This document shows positions 46,525 through 58,178 of a stretch of 64,000 nt of DNA, piece by piece. Numbering within the stretch: the stretch's first letter is position 1; every line of letters begins with the position of its first letter. The translations under genes and the position numbers were made by a program. Location: assembly GCA_031772625.1 (NCBI GenBank), contig CM062815.1, positions 118,180,989-118,244,988 of the forward strand, given 5' to 3'. The stretch is from Pinus tabuliformis. Lineage: Eukaryota > Streptophyta > Pinopsida > Pinales > Pinaceae. The notes under the pieces were generated by a model. That model was given only the letters and a program-made list of their open reading frames with translations. It was not told the origin of the DNA and made no database searches.

Positions 46525-47439
46525 TGTTGCAAAACGTAACTAGGTTTGGTCTTCATTAAAAGTATTTGATTCATATTGTAATGTACTACTTAAAAGAATA
46601 AAGAAAATAATTTTTATTATTATTATTGTGACTTATTAAAGCATGGGTTTCATGCTTGGGTCACCATGTTTTAGGTCAAAGTCCCCATTGAGGACTTCTA
46701 GGATTTATTCCGAGTCAATAGAGTCATTGTATTTTTAGAGAGACCCTTCTTGGGATTTTCAATCATGTAAAAAGGTTTAGTATTGAGTCAAATACAATTT
46801 ATGTATCCTCCACATCAAGTTGGCCTAGAAGAGATCAAGTCAGCCTAAAAATATCAATTCGACCTCCCTTGAAGCCTGTAAATAGAAGCAAGTCAAATTC
46901 ATTTGCAACACACTCTCTCATAAGAAAGTTAGATATCTGTTGAAGCTAGAATAAGTGTGAAGTAGAAGAAGGGGAAGAAAGTGTGATTTTGGTAGAGTCT
47001 AAGGAGAAGAATAAAAATAAAATTTGGGTGCGTTTCTTTCTCTATGTTTCGTGCCCTAGTTTGAGAGATTGAAGACTTCCAAGTTTTGTTGTTGTCAAAA
47101 GATGCCTGATGCTGGAAGATGCTACATAGTCAAAGTTACTGGAAAGGAGGTCGAAAATCTGGGAGGATGACTTCATTTGGAGGGAGGGTTTGGACTTTGT
47201 GAAGAGTATCAAAGAATACTATTGAAAGGAAGAGAATTTTGACTAGGTTTCCCCCTGAGGGGGGTTTTTCCCTAGCATAGTGCCCATATCTCGTGTCCAT
47301 TTTTTTATGTGCTATTTATTTGGTAATTGCTTGATGAAATAAAAGAAACAAGATATAATGAATCGTAATAAAAAATCAAGAACATCACAAGTAATTATCA
47401 AGAATAAGAAAAACTTTCTGCCTTTCTGATTTTCTAACA
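46525..47439 (+). repeat. C5 5' LTR
   Basis: 915 bp, TGTTG to CTAACA. It shares an ATT microsatellite near 46610 with the 3' copy at 50960. A TATA-like TGTAAATAG lies near 46877. Confidence 0.9.
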
Positions 47440-47451
47440 TGGTATTAGAGC
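47440..47451 (+). other. C5 primer binding site
   Basis: TGGTATTAGAGC, 11 of 12 to the initiator-Met site, directly after the LTR. Confidence 0.88.
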
Positions 47452-47559
47452 TTTGGTGAAGAAATAAAGAAAAAGACAGTCTCAAGCACTTGATCAAGGA
47501 ACCATTCAAAAGGATTATCTCAGGGAAAGAGTGTACTATATTCAAGGAATATTTCTAAC

Positions 47560-48352
47560 ACAATCAAGGGAGAGAACATACTTGAAGGAGCCTCAAATTA
47601 TAGATCTTGGAAAAAGAGGATTGACCTCACCCTTGAAAAGAAAAAAAGTACTTCATTTGGTCAAAGGGAAATTTAAGAAGCCTACGAATGACTCTTGTGA
47701 TGATGAAAAAGTAAAAATCATAGAACTAGAATTGGTGGCCACGACTCTAATGGTAGAAGGAATAAAGGAAAATATTGTACCATTTATAGCCAACATCAAT
47801 CATGCTCAGAAAATGTATGAAGCCTTGTCAAAGGTATTTTCTATTAAGAACATTGGTCAAGTGGCAAGCTTGAAGAATGAACTAAGGACCACAAATATGA
47901 CTAAAGAAGATATAGTGGCCTCCTTCTTTATGAAGATAACAAGAATCAGATATGACCTTTTGGCCATTGATGCAATTGTTCCAAACAAAGAACTCGTGAT
48001 CACTTCTCTATTAGGATTTCCACCTACTTGGGGTGCATTTGTTGCAGGACTTAATAGTTGGAAGGAAGCTCCCACCTTTGAAGAACTATGGACTTTCTGT
48101 AGTCAAGAAGAATTGAGGATCTCTCTAGTTGCCAATCATGAAGGAGTATCAAATGCTTACATTGATCAAAACAAAGGAAAGAAATTGAAACGACTAAAGA
48201 GGAAGGTAGACATGTCCAAAGTAGAATGCTATCAATGTCATAAGAAGGGTCACTACCGGAGTGATTGTCCCGACAATCCAAGAAACAAGAAGAGAGAAAG
48301 AGATCAAGCCAACATTGCCGAAGAAGGAGACCCAAAGAAGGTTAAAGCTTAA
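47560..48352 (+). pseudogene. C5 copia gag with zinc knuckle, one frameshift
   Basis: The conserved N-terminal text EGASNYRSWKKRIDLTLEKK lies in one frame at 47585-47650. At the A-run near 47640 the frame shifts to KVLHLVKGKFKKPTND, and from there about 235 codons are open to the stop at 48350. They contain the gag core (LSKVFSIKNIGQVASLKNELRTTNMTKEDIVASFFMKITRIRYDL). A perfect CCHC knuckle CYQCHKKGHYRSDC follows at 48227-48268, then a basic tail. An alternative start at 47531 puts a non-homologous N-terminus on the same frame. Little decay apart from the frameshift suggests fairly recent activity by trans-mobilisation. Confidence 0.9.
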
Positions 48353-49173
48353 GAATCTGATATAAGGGATTTACACTATTAAGTCCTTTTCTTTTAGTCT
48401 TAGATATTCTATTTTGCATTCTTAGAATTTATAGGTTTTAACATGTTTTTGGAAAAGACATTTTTCTTTTGTTTTATAAGTTTGTAGGTATCCCTCAAGC
48501 TTTCAAGGGAGCCCCCAACAACTCCCAAAGATAATTATCTCATTTCCTTTCATTTTTTGATTTAATGTACTCATTTAGTTTTGATTATATTAAATGCTAA
48601 TCACCATTCTCCCTCTATTGTCTTGGTTTCGAAGACATTTGTTATATCCTCAAGGAGTATGTAAGAAAGCCACCCAAGATAAGGTTTGTCAAGAAACAAA
48701 GGTACGCCTTCAACTACAAAACATTTACTTCTTTATAGTAAATGTTTATTCATTTGACAACCTATTACTAACATTTTTGTGATTACCTATATTGAATCAT
48801 ATTGATTCTTTTTCTAGGTAATTCATCAATTGATAAATCTACCCCACTCATATTCTTAACTGATTTTATAGAACCCTAGACAGGTTCTTTGAAAACCCTA
48901 ACCTAAGGGTATGTTGACAATGTGTGAATCCCTAGCCTGATTAGGGTTATTGTGAAATGCTATTTGAGTTTCTTGTTGACGTTGTCATGTATAGGATTTC
49001 TGAATGATCGTGAAATCTTAGCTTGTTAAGGTTGAATGATGTTTTTATGAGATCTTGATCCTTTGAAACTTTGGAATAGTATGTTATGAAACCCTAGATC
49101 TTTAGGGTTTGGTTGGGCTTATAAGAAAAACCTTTGTTATGTATTTAAAAGAAAGATCTTAGGAATGGAACCC

Positions 49174-49205
<32 letters not shown>

Positions 49206-50860
49206 AATTCGATCAAAACCCTATCTTGGTTTAGGCTAGTATATGTATTAATGATATGCTTATGCATGATAATGAATTCCTAGATATGTGTGTTCACCTA
49301 GTTATTGATGGTCATAAGTCTTAGGATTTAATATAAGTCCTTGTCTGAGATTCTAGGATGATGATATTTGGAAATCTAGGGTTTTGCAGCTAAACCCTAG
49401 TAGTAGTTAAATTCTCTAGTATGTGTGATATAAAAATCTGAGATCTATTTATATAATGATTGTTGAGATTGTGAAAATGAAATTCTAGGGTTTTAGAGTT
49501 GAATCTTTCAATAGAAGTGAATATATTTGATGAATGATAACAATATGATAATTTGATATTTGTGTAAGATTGTTGAAATCTGAGTTTTAGTTGGGATTGA
49601 TGTTTGATTGAAAATCTAGGGTTTGCAACTAACCCTAGTGGAAGCTAGTCATGTTAATGACTAAGTTGTGATTGGTTTTGATTGATTATTTTGTATGAAA
49701 TCTAGGATTTGTATGAATCCCTAGTGGAAATTCTAACATATGAATTTTGAAAGTTGTTAGATTCTTGTAGATCTATATTTGTTTAAATTGTTTCTAGGGT
49801 TTTCTATATGTTGTAGTAGGGTATGTCACACCTTTGGAAGAAACATTGAAACCCTAGATGGAATGAAAGTTGTTATGAAATAGTCTAGGGTTTATGACAA
49901 ATTCCCTAGAAAAAATTTGAAGAGAATGTGTCTCTTGTTTAAGTTTGTGTATATGATATATGTAAGGTTGAAATGCTTCCATAATTCTGATATGGCTAGC
50001 TTCATGTTTCTATAATTTTGGTTGTACTTGCTATCTAAGTTTTGTAGGTATACAATCTTCAATATGGTGAAGATGCTTGTTGATGTGATACCCATTATAG
50101 GGATGATGGTAACTTTGATGAAATGATTAGAAGCCATGAAATATTCTCTAATGATGAAAATAGAAGAGATCTCCCTTAGATTAAGAGGGAGTCTGGATAA
50201 ATAAATGCTCCCTAGTTGGGAAGGAGGTCATAGCTTGGTTTTGATTGAAGAATGAATTTTGGAGGATATTTTGCTACATGGGAAGTAGGAAAGGAAAGTG
50301 CATGACTGAGGAATCTTCTATTAAATATTCGGATGATAGTCCTACTATGAAAAGTTGAGAAGAAGCATGAAGTTGTTTGGAAAACCTCAAAGGTTTGTAT
50401 TTGATTATGTACATATGAAAGTATATTATTGATTGGGTTTGTGTTTGTACAGGTGAAACTCTTGAAGGTGTTGATGACATGTTGGTTACCAATCAGTTTG
50501 ATTGGGAGATATTGGTTATCCATGATTTGCTGAATCTAGGAGTGTTGAGGCTTTGTGAGTGAAACATTGCCTGGGAGGATATCTGACTAGCACATTGTGT
50601 TGATGTCTAAGTCGGAAAGTTGGAAAAGGTGGTGTTGATTATAGAGATTTTTTTTTTATACACACCTGGATCTTTGAGTTGGCGGTTAGCAAGTAAGCCT
50701 GATTGTACCTAGAGAGTTTGAAAGCTTGATTCCACCTTATTCCCACTTGGATAGATTTACCTAGTTAGGAATATAGTCCATGGCATTCTGGTGCCTAAAG
50801 TACTTAACAGTTCATATAGTTGAGATCTTCCTTGTACCTGTATATTATGAATACCTCCTT
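48353..50860 (+). other. C5 non-coding interior rich in CTAGGGTTT motifs
   Basis: No pol motif. Between about 48880 and 49900, CTAGGGTTT, CCCTAG and AAACCCTAG occur more than a dozen times at irregular spacing and in both orientations. A (TA)n(CA)n run lies at 49174-49204. Confidence 0.7.
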
Positions 50861-50873
50861 AGTTAAGAGGGAG

Positions 50874-50990
50874 TGTTGGAAAATGTAACTAGGTTTGGTC
50901 TTCATTAAATGTATGTGAGTCTCTTGTAATGTAATTGTCAAAAGAATAAAGAAAATAATTATTATTATTATTATTGTGACTTATTAAAGA
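50874..50990 (+). repeat. C5 3' LTR, first 117 bases
   Basis: Matches 46525-46640 up to 'gtgacttattaaag', then the G5 LTR follows after about seven unmatched bases. Confidence 0.88.
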
Positions 50991-50996
50991 TAATCG

Positions 50997-53110
50997 TGGT
51001 GAGCTCTAGTATTGCAGCAATGATGCTGCAACTCCTGGGACTCCCTACTTTACTTTTATCAACGCGGTAGTTTGTAACAAACTTGGAAGCGATGGTGCTA
51101 TATGCACAACTACTAGCTCTTACTGCAGGCTGTCACTTGATCAGCTGGCGCAAGTTTGCTAGGAGCTTAAGCCAAATTCTATGAGTTCTTAGAAGAAGCT
51201 TTTAATTGTGATGGAAGAAAGCTAACTCAAAATAGGCCATTCTACTTGTAGAAAATAATGAAAACTGAAGGAAACGCAAACCCTAGCAAACCCTAGTTTC
51301 ACCTACTAACCCTACTTTTGCAAGAAAAGAGATGGAAACTACTGAAATGGATGCCATTGACTATTGAAAAGGTGAAATGCATGTATTCAAGCTACTTCTG
51401 AAGGAAAATGACAAGAAACCATCTTTTTGAACTTTTGAGCAATTTTATGCACAATTATTATGCTTGTGTTTTAACTAGTTGTGACTGTGCAGAGGTTTGG
51501 TGGCGAAGGGAGATGGAGTTGGCATTTGCAGGAGGTGAGGAAGGTGTGGATAGGTCCTAAGAAGTCCCTAGTACCCTTTTGGAGACTTCCATTGTGATCA
51601 AACTTCAAAAAATCACTCGCATGAACTTCTACAAGAGGCTGCAGGGGATCTACAGGAGGTTCTATAGGAGGATCTACAGGAGGAGGCCGAAAGTGGTTTT
51701 TGGAAGTTTGGAGGTGGAAAAATGGTGGGAGAAGGGAAATGAAGGCTGGATGGAGGTGTTAAGGGGTCTAGGACTGTGTCAATGAAGATCAGGAATGAAG
51801 GAGATGGTTGGATTTGTTCAAAGGTCAAGAAAGCAATTTTGCACAAAAACGCAGAAATTAGGGCAGTTTGGAGAAGTATGGTGAATGAGTGGGGGAATAT
51901 TGGGAGATGAACTGGAGCAGGTTGTGTGATGGAAGAATGATAAGCTAGAGTGTTCTACAAGTGAGTTGCACACTTACTTTTCAAAACTGACCCAAGCAAG
52001 AACTAAAAAAAATAGAGTTTTGCCTATTTTAACCTAACGCTGACCTAAAACCAGAAAAGTGCTGAACAGAACTTTATGGATAAGAAGTTATGAAAGAAAG
52101 CCATGGGAAATGAACAAGAAAGGATCTAAGCATGTGAATCCAACTGATATCAACTTCTCCAACTCGAAATCTCACACTAGCAATTGCATTGGAAAGCAAA
52201 AATAGTGTTTTTGGTGGCAGCAATAGTGCCTTGATCTAAAATCATGGTCCCACAGAGGGAGAAAGGAGATCAAGGCATACTTGGTAGCCTTTTTGGATCT
52301 TTTTCTGTTACTATGGCAAACTATCTAATCAACCTGAAGCAAGAATAATTATTCTAACCATCAAAAGCAACCTAACTAACAAAGCAAGATTTAACCTACA
52401 CAACAGAAATTATCTCATGAATGCAAGAAAAAGCATATAAATACACAAAGGAGGTGCTCGACACTTGGGTTGGGCCCAAAACCAAGAGTTGCAGCCCTCT
52501 AGGAAAGCTCAGTGCTAGTTCGAAGCTGGATTCATCTTCATTGATAAAAAAAATAATAGTTACATCACCAAACTGTCTGCAAAAAGAGCTCGAAAATGAG
52601 CTGAGTACAAGACTGCACTAAAGTGAAAAAATAGGCTATCAAATGGCTAACCTACTGAGTCTTCAAGCCTTCTTATTTATACAAGTGAGGACTCCCAACA
52701 GTCCTCCTAAACTTTAGGAACTCGACTGCCTAAAATTGAAGATAACAACAACTTCACTAGACTTGCTCGGCTGCCCCTTGGAATCATCATTGTGGGCCTT
52801 TGTACTCTGAGTTGTTGATGGAGAACTCGAGGAAGGGGTCATTAATGAAGGAGACACCCCTCCTATAAGTCCTCAGCCCTGTTTCCTCGAGTTTGACTGC
52901 CAATCTGCTCATAAATGCCTGGTCTTTGTCCAAAAATGTCCAAAAATATGCAATAAACACTCATTAGACTATGTGGCAAAGTGACTATCCCCATTCACTC
53001 TATTGACATAAATATATTCAAAAAAATGCACAAAACTATGGAGAATGGTGGATTAAATGAAAATAATAGGCAGAATGAGCCCATATAGTAACCATTTCTA
53101 GGGCTCATCA
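50997..53110 (-). repeat. G5 left LTR (3' LTR)
   Basis: 2114 bp from TGGTGAGCTC to GGGCTCATCA, which are imperfect inverted ends. It contains a short CTACAGGAGG repeat (51649-51690). The open frames inside it, such as 52421-52621, have no recognisable product. Confidence 0.85.
52674..52681 (-). promoter_or_regulatory. TATA box of the G5 LTR
   Basis: The minus strand reads TATAAATA, about 430 bases from the LTR start at 53110. Confidence 0.6.
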
Positions 53111-53120
53111 TCACCCCCTG
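53111..53120 (-). other. G5 polypurine tract
   Basis: The minus strand reads CAGGGGGTGA immediately before the LTR. Confidence 0.7.
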
Positions 53121-53148
53121 CTGAATGGGTTGCTCATCCTCTGAGCAA

Positions 53149-55984
53149 CTAATCCAGTTCTTCATCTTTAATGGCTTTAATAGCTTGCCAGACATCCCAA
53201 GCCTCTGAGGTGATGTCCTCTTCTCTGGCATAGAAACCTGCTTTTCTATCGACTTCCTCCCATTGTTTCTGCTCTTCCTCCTCCTTAAACCCTTCCAATA
53301 GTCCTAGCAGTAGTGGAGGACTCAACTTAAGACCAATCCAATTGGCTTTCAAGTTTTGCATTGATTTTTTGTATAGGGGTACTCTCCTCATAGCTTCCCT
53401 CATTCTAGTTGGGGAGTGATACTCCCTTATCTTTAGGCTATGGGACAATGTATTCCATCTTCTTGTGCAAGCATGAAGGCAGTTATCACCAAATAATCTC
53501 TCCATATCTTCAAAGTGAGTGATAGCCTATGCTTGCCTTTAAACATAGTCAAGGAGGACTTGAGGGTTGCTTGCAAGGTGTTGATGAGCATAGATGAGAG
53601 CTGAGGGATCTCCTGGTTCGACCCTTATCAGGAGGGGTTCGCTTAACTCCTTTGTCATGATCTTCTGAATTTCCACTACTCTCTTTTCTTCATGGCTCAA
53701 CCAAGAAGCCATAGCCATGAGCTATAGATCTCCTAATGCAGCATTTGGATCCCATAAATTCATATCAAGGAGTGCCATATTGTGTAGGTAAAATTTTGCT
53801 AATTTGGATTTATCCTCTGCTGAACTACTATCACATAAATGCATAAACTGATTATAATTTTGGAATGGATTGTGCCCCTTTCGACCAATGTTTTAATCTG
53901 GAATTAGAGTCATTGGTCCTTGAGATACAGTGCATAAGATCCAGCTGGTTTTCTGCACTGCAAGGATTCCACTGCCAAGCTGGCCATGTAGGCCATTTGG
54001 GCTTCCTTTTCCTGTAACTGCTGTTTCAAAATTTTCACTTCAGTTGCTACCTGAGATTCTTTTTCTTGTTGTTGTTTCATTAGCATTTCAACATCAGTCT
54101 GTGGCTTTTCCTCTTGTTGTTGTTTCTCTGCTGCTTCATGATCTTCTAGGGGACCTTGTTGCTGTTGCTGCCCTTCCAAGATTGGCAACCTGTCTCCCTT
54201 TCGAGTTTCCCGTTCCTATAATTGCTTTTTCAGCAGTTCATTTTCTTCCTGTAGTTGGGCTCTTCTACTACTCTCTATGTGCCTTACCATGGCCAACTCC
54301 CCTCTCAACTCTTTCAACTTATCTTCTATGTGCCCTATATCTTCAACTCCTTTAGATTTAGCAATTTTCATCCAGGTGTGGGTTCTCACCCTTTATTTTT
54401 CTAATTCAAAGAAAAGAGGCACAACGAATTTTTGTGGGATGATCTGCCCACCTTCTACCAGATTTTAATAGGAGCCTAAATTAGGCTGAGGGCTTGGTTC
54501 AAGTATTTATTTGGCCTTGCCTTCCCCTTGTGACTGTTCTGCTGCCCTCACTTCTAATTTTTCAGTTTCTTTCAGCTTGGCCAGTGTCTCCTGTTAAGAG
54601 GATTGTGCCTCCTGTAGAACTGCTTTGGAGTCCATGAATTTAATTCTTTCCTTCTAGGTGGAGGTTTATGGACTTCCTCTCTCGTAGGTGATAGAGATCT
54701 TGGAGGGAGATTTTGCCTTCTTTTCAGTGGGTGCATCCTCAATGATAATTGGTTCCTTTGATGGTGGCTGGGGCTTTCCCACCTTAATCTTGGTGCTCCT
54801 TCTAGCTCTGAAATACATAGATGTTTTCCTTTTTCTCTTTCCCTTTTGTTTTGTTGGAGTGCTTAATGTAGCGAACACAACTGCTACTTCCCTTGCCAAT
54901 GTTTCAGGGGATGTTTCTTCCTGATGTTCTTTTCCTTCATCTCCTGAAGTCCTTCTTGTGTCTGCTATTTTTTCTTGTGTCTTTGCTATCTCTGGTGGCG
55001 TCTTCTCCTTTTCTTGCTGGGTCCCTGCCTTTCCTGTGGCAGTCTTTGTCTGGGATTTCTTGGGATTTTTCTTCTCAACCTTTTTCCTTTTCTTCTTCTC
55101 TATTTTTGAGTCTGTCTTCTTTTCTGCCTTAGGCTCATCAATGTTTTTGTCAAATTTCTCCTCTTCTTTCTGTTTTTCCTCTATTTTTCCTTCTGTTTGA
55201 ATGTCTTGTGCTTCCTCATTACTGTTCTTCTCAAGTTCCTCTGTCTGCTTCTCCTCCTCACTACTAGATGGGCTAATGTCCTCAGTCAAATTTTTGATGT
55301 CATCTTCTTTGGACATATTCCTAAAAATTTCCCAAGCTATGGGGATGGTATATGTGTGTAGGGAATCTTATACCAACAGTTTGATGAGCCCATGGTGGGC
55401 CAGCTAGTCTGGGACCCTTGCATTTAGCTTAGTGCCACATTCTATCAAAGACTGGAGGAGGAAATATGGGAGACTGAGTTTTCTAGCTGGAGGTAGGTCC
55501 ATCCCATATCTCAATTCATGCAACAATCTGAAGTGATAACCATAAATTATGTTGAACCTCCCTTCATAGGTGATATATTTCATTATCTGGTAGCTGACTT
55601 CAGTCCATGGAGGAGGTAAGCTTGTCCTTCTGACCCCATTTTTATCCTCTACAGGATGCTCCTCAGGCTGAAAAAATGTCTTCTTAGCAACCTGTCCCAA
55701 TGTTTTTCCTCCTTGCTCCAAGGGAGCCCAAGTGGAAGACTTGTGATTCTGCTAATAAAATCAGGTGTAAGCTCTAGGGTCAAACCCCTAAAACTAACTG
55801 TAGCATGTGTCTTCGAATGGGGTCTTAAGGAAATCAAAAATTCCTCAGTCACCTCCTCATCATATCCATGAATTCTCTCGAAGAAAGGCATCCAGTTTTC
55901 CCTGGTGAAGAGGGCCACCACCTCGGGGTGCTCATGCAATTTGGCAGAGTTGAAAGGTTCTTTTCTCATGAAACCTCTTGGCAT
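53149..55984 (-). pseudogene. G5 extra ORF: large protein of unknown function (broken)
   Basis: It begins MPRGFMRKEPFNSAKLHEHPEVVALFTRENWMPFF at 55984. The globular N-terminal part (GYDEEVTEEFLISL, VSFRGLTLELTPDFISRITSLPLG) shifts frame near 55710 and continues with WTEVSYQIMKYITYEGRFNIIYGYHFRLLHELR and LSLPYFLLQSL (55721-55404). After two stops in frame comes a 216-codon Glu/Lys-rich region (55316-54666) with basic clusters such as KKKRKKVEKK, which resemble nuclear localisation signals. A Gln-rich coiled coil follows (54188-53910, EMLMKQQQEKESQ). A C-terminal part ends AWDVWQAIKAIKDEELD (53505-53149). At about 900 codons and downstream of pol, it takes the place of the env-like or additional ORFs of Athila/Tat elements. 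I see no transmembrane segment, so an envelope role is unlikely. Function unknown. Confidence 0.7.
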
Positions 55985-58178
55985 GGTGTTGAGTGACTTC
56001 TAACAATACTTAGGTGAGGAAGGAGGCAAAACCGAAATCAGAGGGATAGCTGAATTTTGTCTTTTTCTGAAACCAAAGAGGGAATTTTCCCGTGTGCTTT
56101 CTCTTCACAACATCAATTTGCAATTTTTTCCTCTCTTCAAACCGTTTCCAACCTGAATTTGCTTCTTGGTTTTTTGAAAAGAAATCAATTTTTTGACAGA
56201 ACAGAGAAAAAATAACACAGTTTTTTCTTTCAGAGAGTAGACAGTCTTGCAAATTCATTTTTTCACACAAGCTTAGTTTCTATGGTTACATCACTTTTTT
56301 TTTTTACAACAGAATGTGAGGAAGGAAAAGACAGATTCTAGATGCAAAGAAGGAAATGGAGAGACTGTGTAGAACTCAGAAAAAAATATACAGGTAGACT
56401 TTATGCTTCGATTTCCTTTCTTTCAACCCAATAATATGTTTTTAATCCACCACCTTATACAAATAGGTCATATGCAGAGAGGTTTCCCGAGCCTACCTCG
56501 TTTCAAGCTTGAATTTTAAAAAAAATCTCAGATTTTTCTTCTGTAGAGCTGCTCTCTGCCCTTCCTATAGAAATCTTCCTGTAGGCAGTGTTCCTGCTCC
56601 TGTAGAACGTAGTAGTGCTCCTGTAGAGCCTGATAGGTGGGAGGGTTTTGAAAAACTAGCAGAAAACAACTGGTTTGTTGTTTTAAAGGTGGTAGGTGAG
56701 TAATGCAGTCGAGAACTTCGTGAATGAAGAATGAAACAAAGGGTGGTGGAGGCTTAGACCATGTTGTACTTAATTGATGGCGTAATCTGCGGTGAGGAGA
56801 TGAGGTGGTCGGATGGGTACATTATCCCCATCCAGACCGTTGGTCCTATGCCAGTGTCATTATTTTTCTTCATGTCGCATGACCGCCATCACCTCCCTTA
56901 CTCCTATTATATGCTGCCACCACTACTGGTTCCGAATGTTTTCTTCCTGAGTTGACATGCCACACGTGTTGACTGCGTAACTGATTGGCAGTTTGAATTT
57001 GATGGGGCTCATTTTAATTCCACGAGGGGGTGTGAATTGAATGAGGGTGGCTATTTAGTTGGCCACTAATTCTATTTAATCATGACCATTCCCATAGTTC
57101 ATGTAGTTTTGAAATAATATTCATGCAATCGAGGAATAGGTTTAGGCACTTACCTGCTTAGTCGATGTTGTGTTATGCATGCTTCGGACTTTGGCACTTC
57201 ATTTCCTCATTGCTGTTGCTGCTGGTGCTGTGCATGCTCGGCCTTTGGCTTATACTGATGATCTCCTGTTCCAGCTCTACTCCTTGCATGCTTCATATGT
57301 CCTGCTGCACTGACCTTGTCTCTGGAGTAAGTTTTTCAAAGGGATCAGCTACTACAGGAATCCTGTAGGATTTCCTATAGGTGCTTCTCCTTTTGAAATT
57401 CAGGCTAATGCTTGAGTAGGGCTAAAAAACTATTGAATAAGGTCTCGACTGAAAAGAAATAGCAGATGGAAGGTATCAGGTAGGAATGAGTAGGAACGTT
57501 GCTGCTTTATTTGTCATCATTTTTTTGTGTCTACATAATGAAAGAAACAAAATTTCTGTATGTGGTTGTGCAGGGACAGAAAAACGAGTGGAAATGTGGG
57601 TGTATGAGTATGGAATGGAGAAATAGGAATATGGATGATGGCAGGGAGGTTCACAGGCCTCATAAACAAATTTCCAACCCTCAGGTCCTTCTCTGAAATT
57701 GAATTTGGCTTTTCTATAGTTTCTACAGGATCCTCCTATAGAACACACAGAGTTTCCTGTAGGATGCAAAATTTTCATAACAACTGAGACCAAGACTTGG
57801 GAAAGGATAATGGTGATGGAGGGATGGACTGTGAAGGGTGTATGCAACCTGGCCATGTCTTTTTCTTCTTGTGTGAGCCCCTGCAACCTGCAATTTATTC
57901 AAAAGAAGTTAGGTTTTTTTTTTTTTTCTTTGTTTTTTCTCTCTCTTTTTTCTTTTTCTTTTTTGAGATAGCTAGGGCACCTCCAAGAGTTTTTCACCCT
58001 CATTGCCTGCCCTAGGTGCCTCCAAGAGGTTTTCACCCAAGGATCTTTTATTCCATTTTCTGTTTTTTCTTTTTCTTTTTTCTTTTTTCTCTGTTTTTTT
58101 TTTTGCTCAAGGTGCGGGTGGAGTGGAGACAGGAACCTATTCCACTACCAACACTGATTTACCCAGATTCTCAATGAA
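55985..58178 (-). other. G5 spacer between pol and the extra ORF
   Basis: Non-coding. CCTGTAGGA/TCCTATAG-type motifs recur near 56575-56635, 57345-57385 and 57720-57765. T/C-rich runs lie at 57909-57965 and 58040-58105. The length and position fit a region directing separate expression of the extra ORF, but no promoter was identified. Confidence 0.5.

Larger units (their letters stand above)
46525..50990 (+). mobile_element. C5: gag-only copia element, 3' LTR cut by G5
   Basis: The 5' LTR is 46525-47439 and the 3' LTR begins at 50874 with the same TGTTG(C/G)AAAA(C/T)GTAACTAGG start. Primer site, gag and a purine tract (AAGAGGGAG at 50865-50873) are in order. There is no protease, integrase or RT in 2.5 kb after gag. 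The 3' LTR runs 117 bases and stops where G5 begins. Its remainder should lie beyond the right end of the window. Confidence 0.92.

Noticed and set aside
48880..49900. Interstitial telomere repeat
   Set aside because: The motifs are CTAGGGTTT, dispersed and in both orientations, not tandem TTTAGGG.
52421..52621. 66-codon frame in the G5 LTR as a gene
   Set aside because: Lies in the LTR, opposite to the element's sense, with no recognisable product.
54688..55407. Plus-strand Ser/Phe-rich frames opposite the extra ORF
   Set aside because: Mirror of the Glu/Lys-rich minus-strand coding; codon pattern supports the minus strand.
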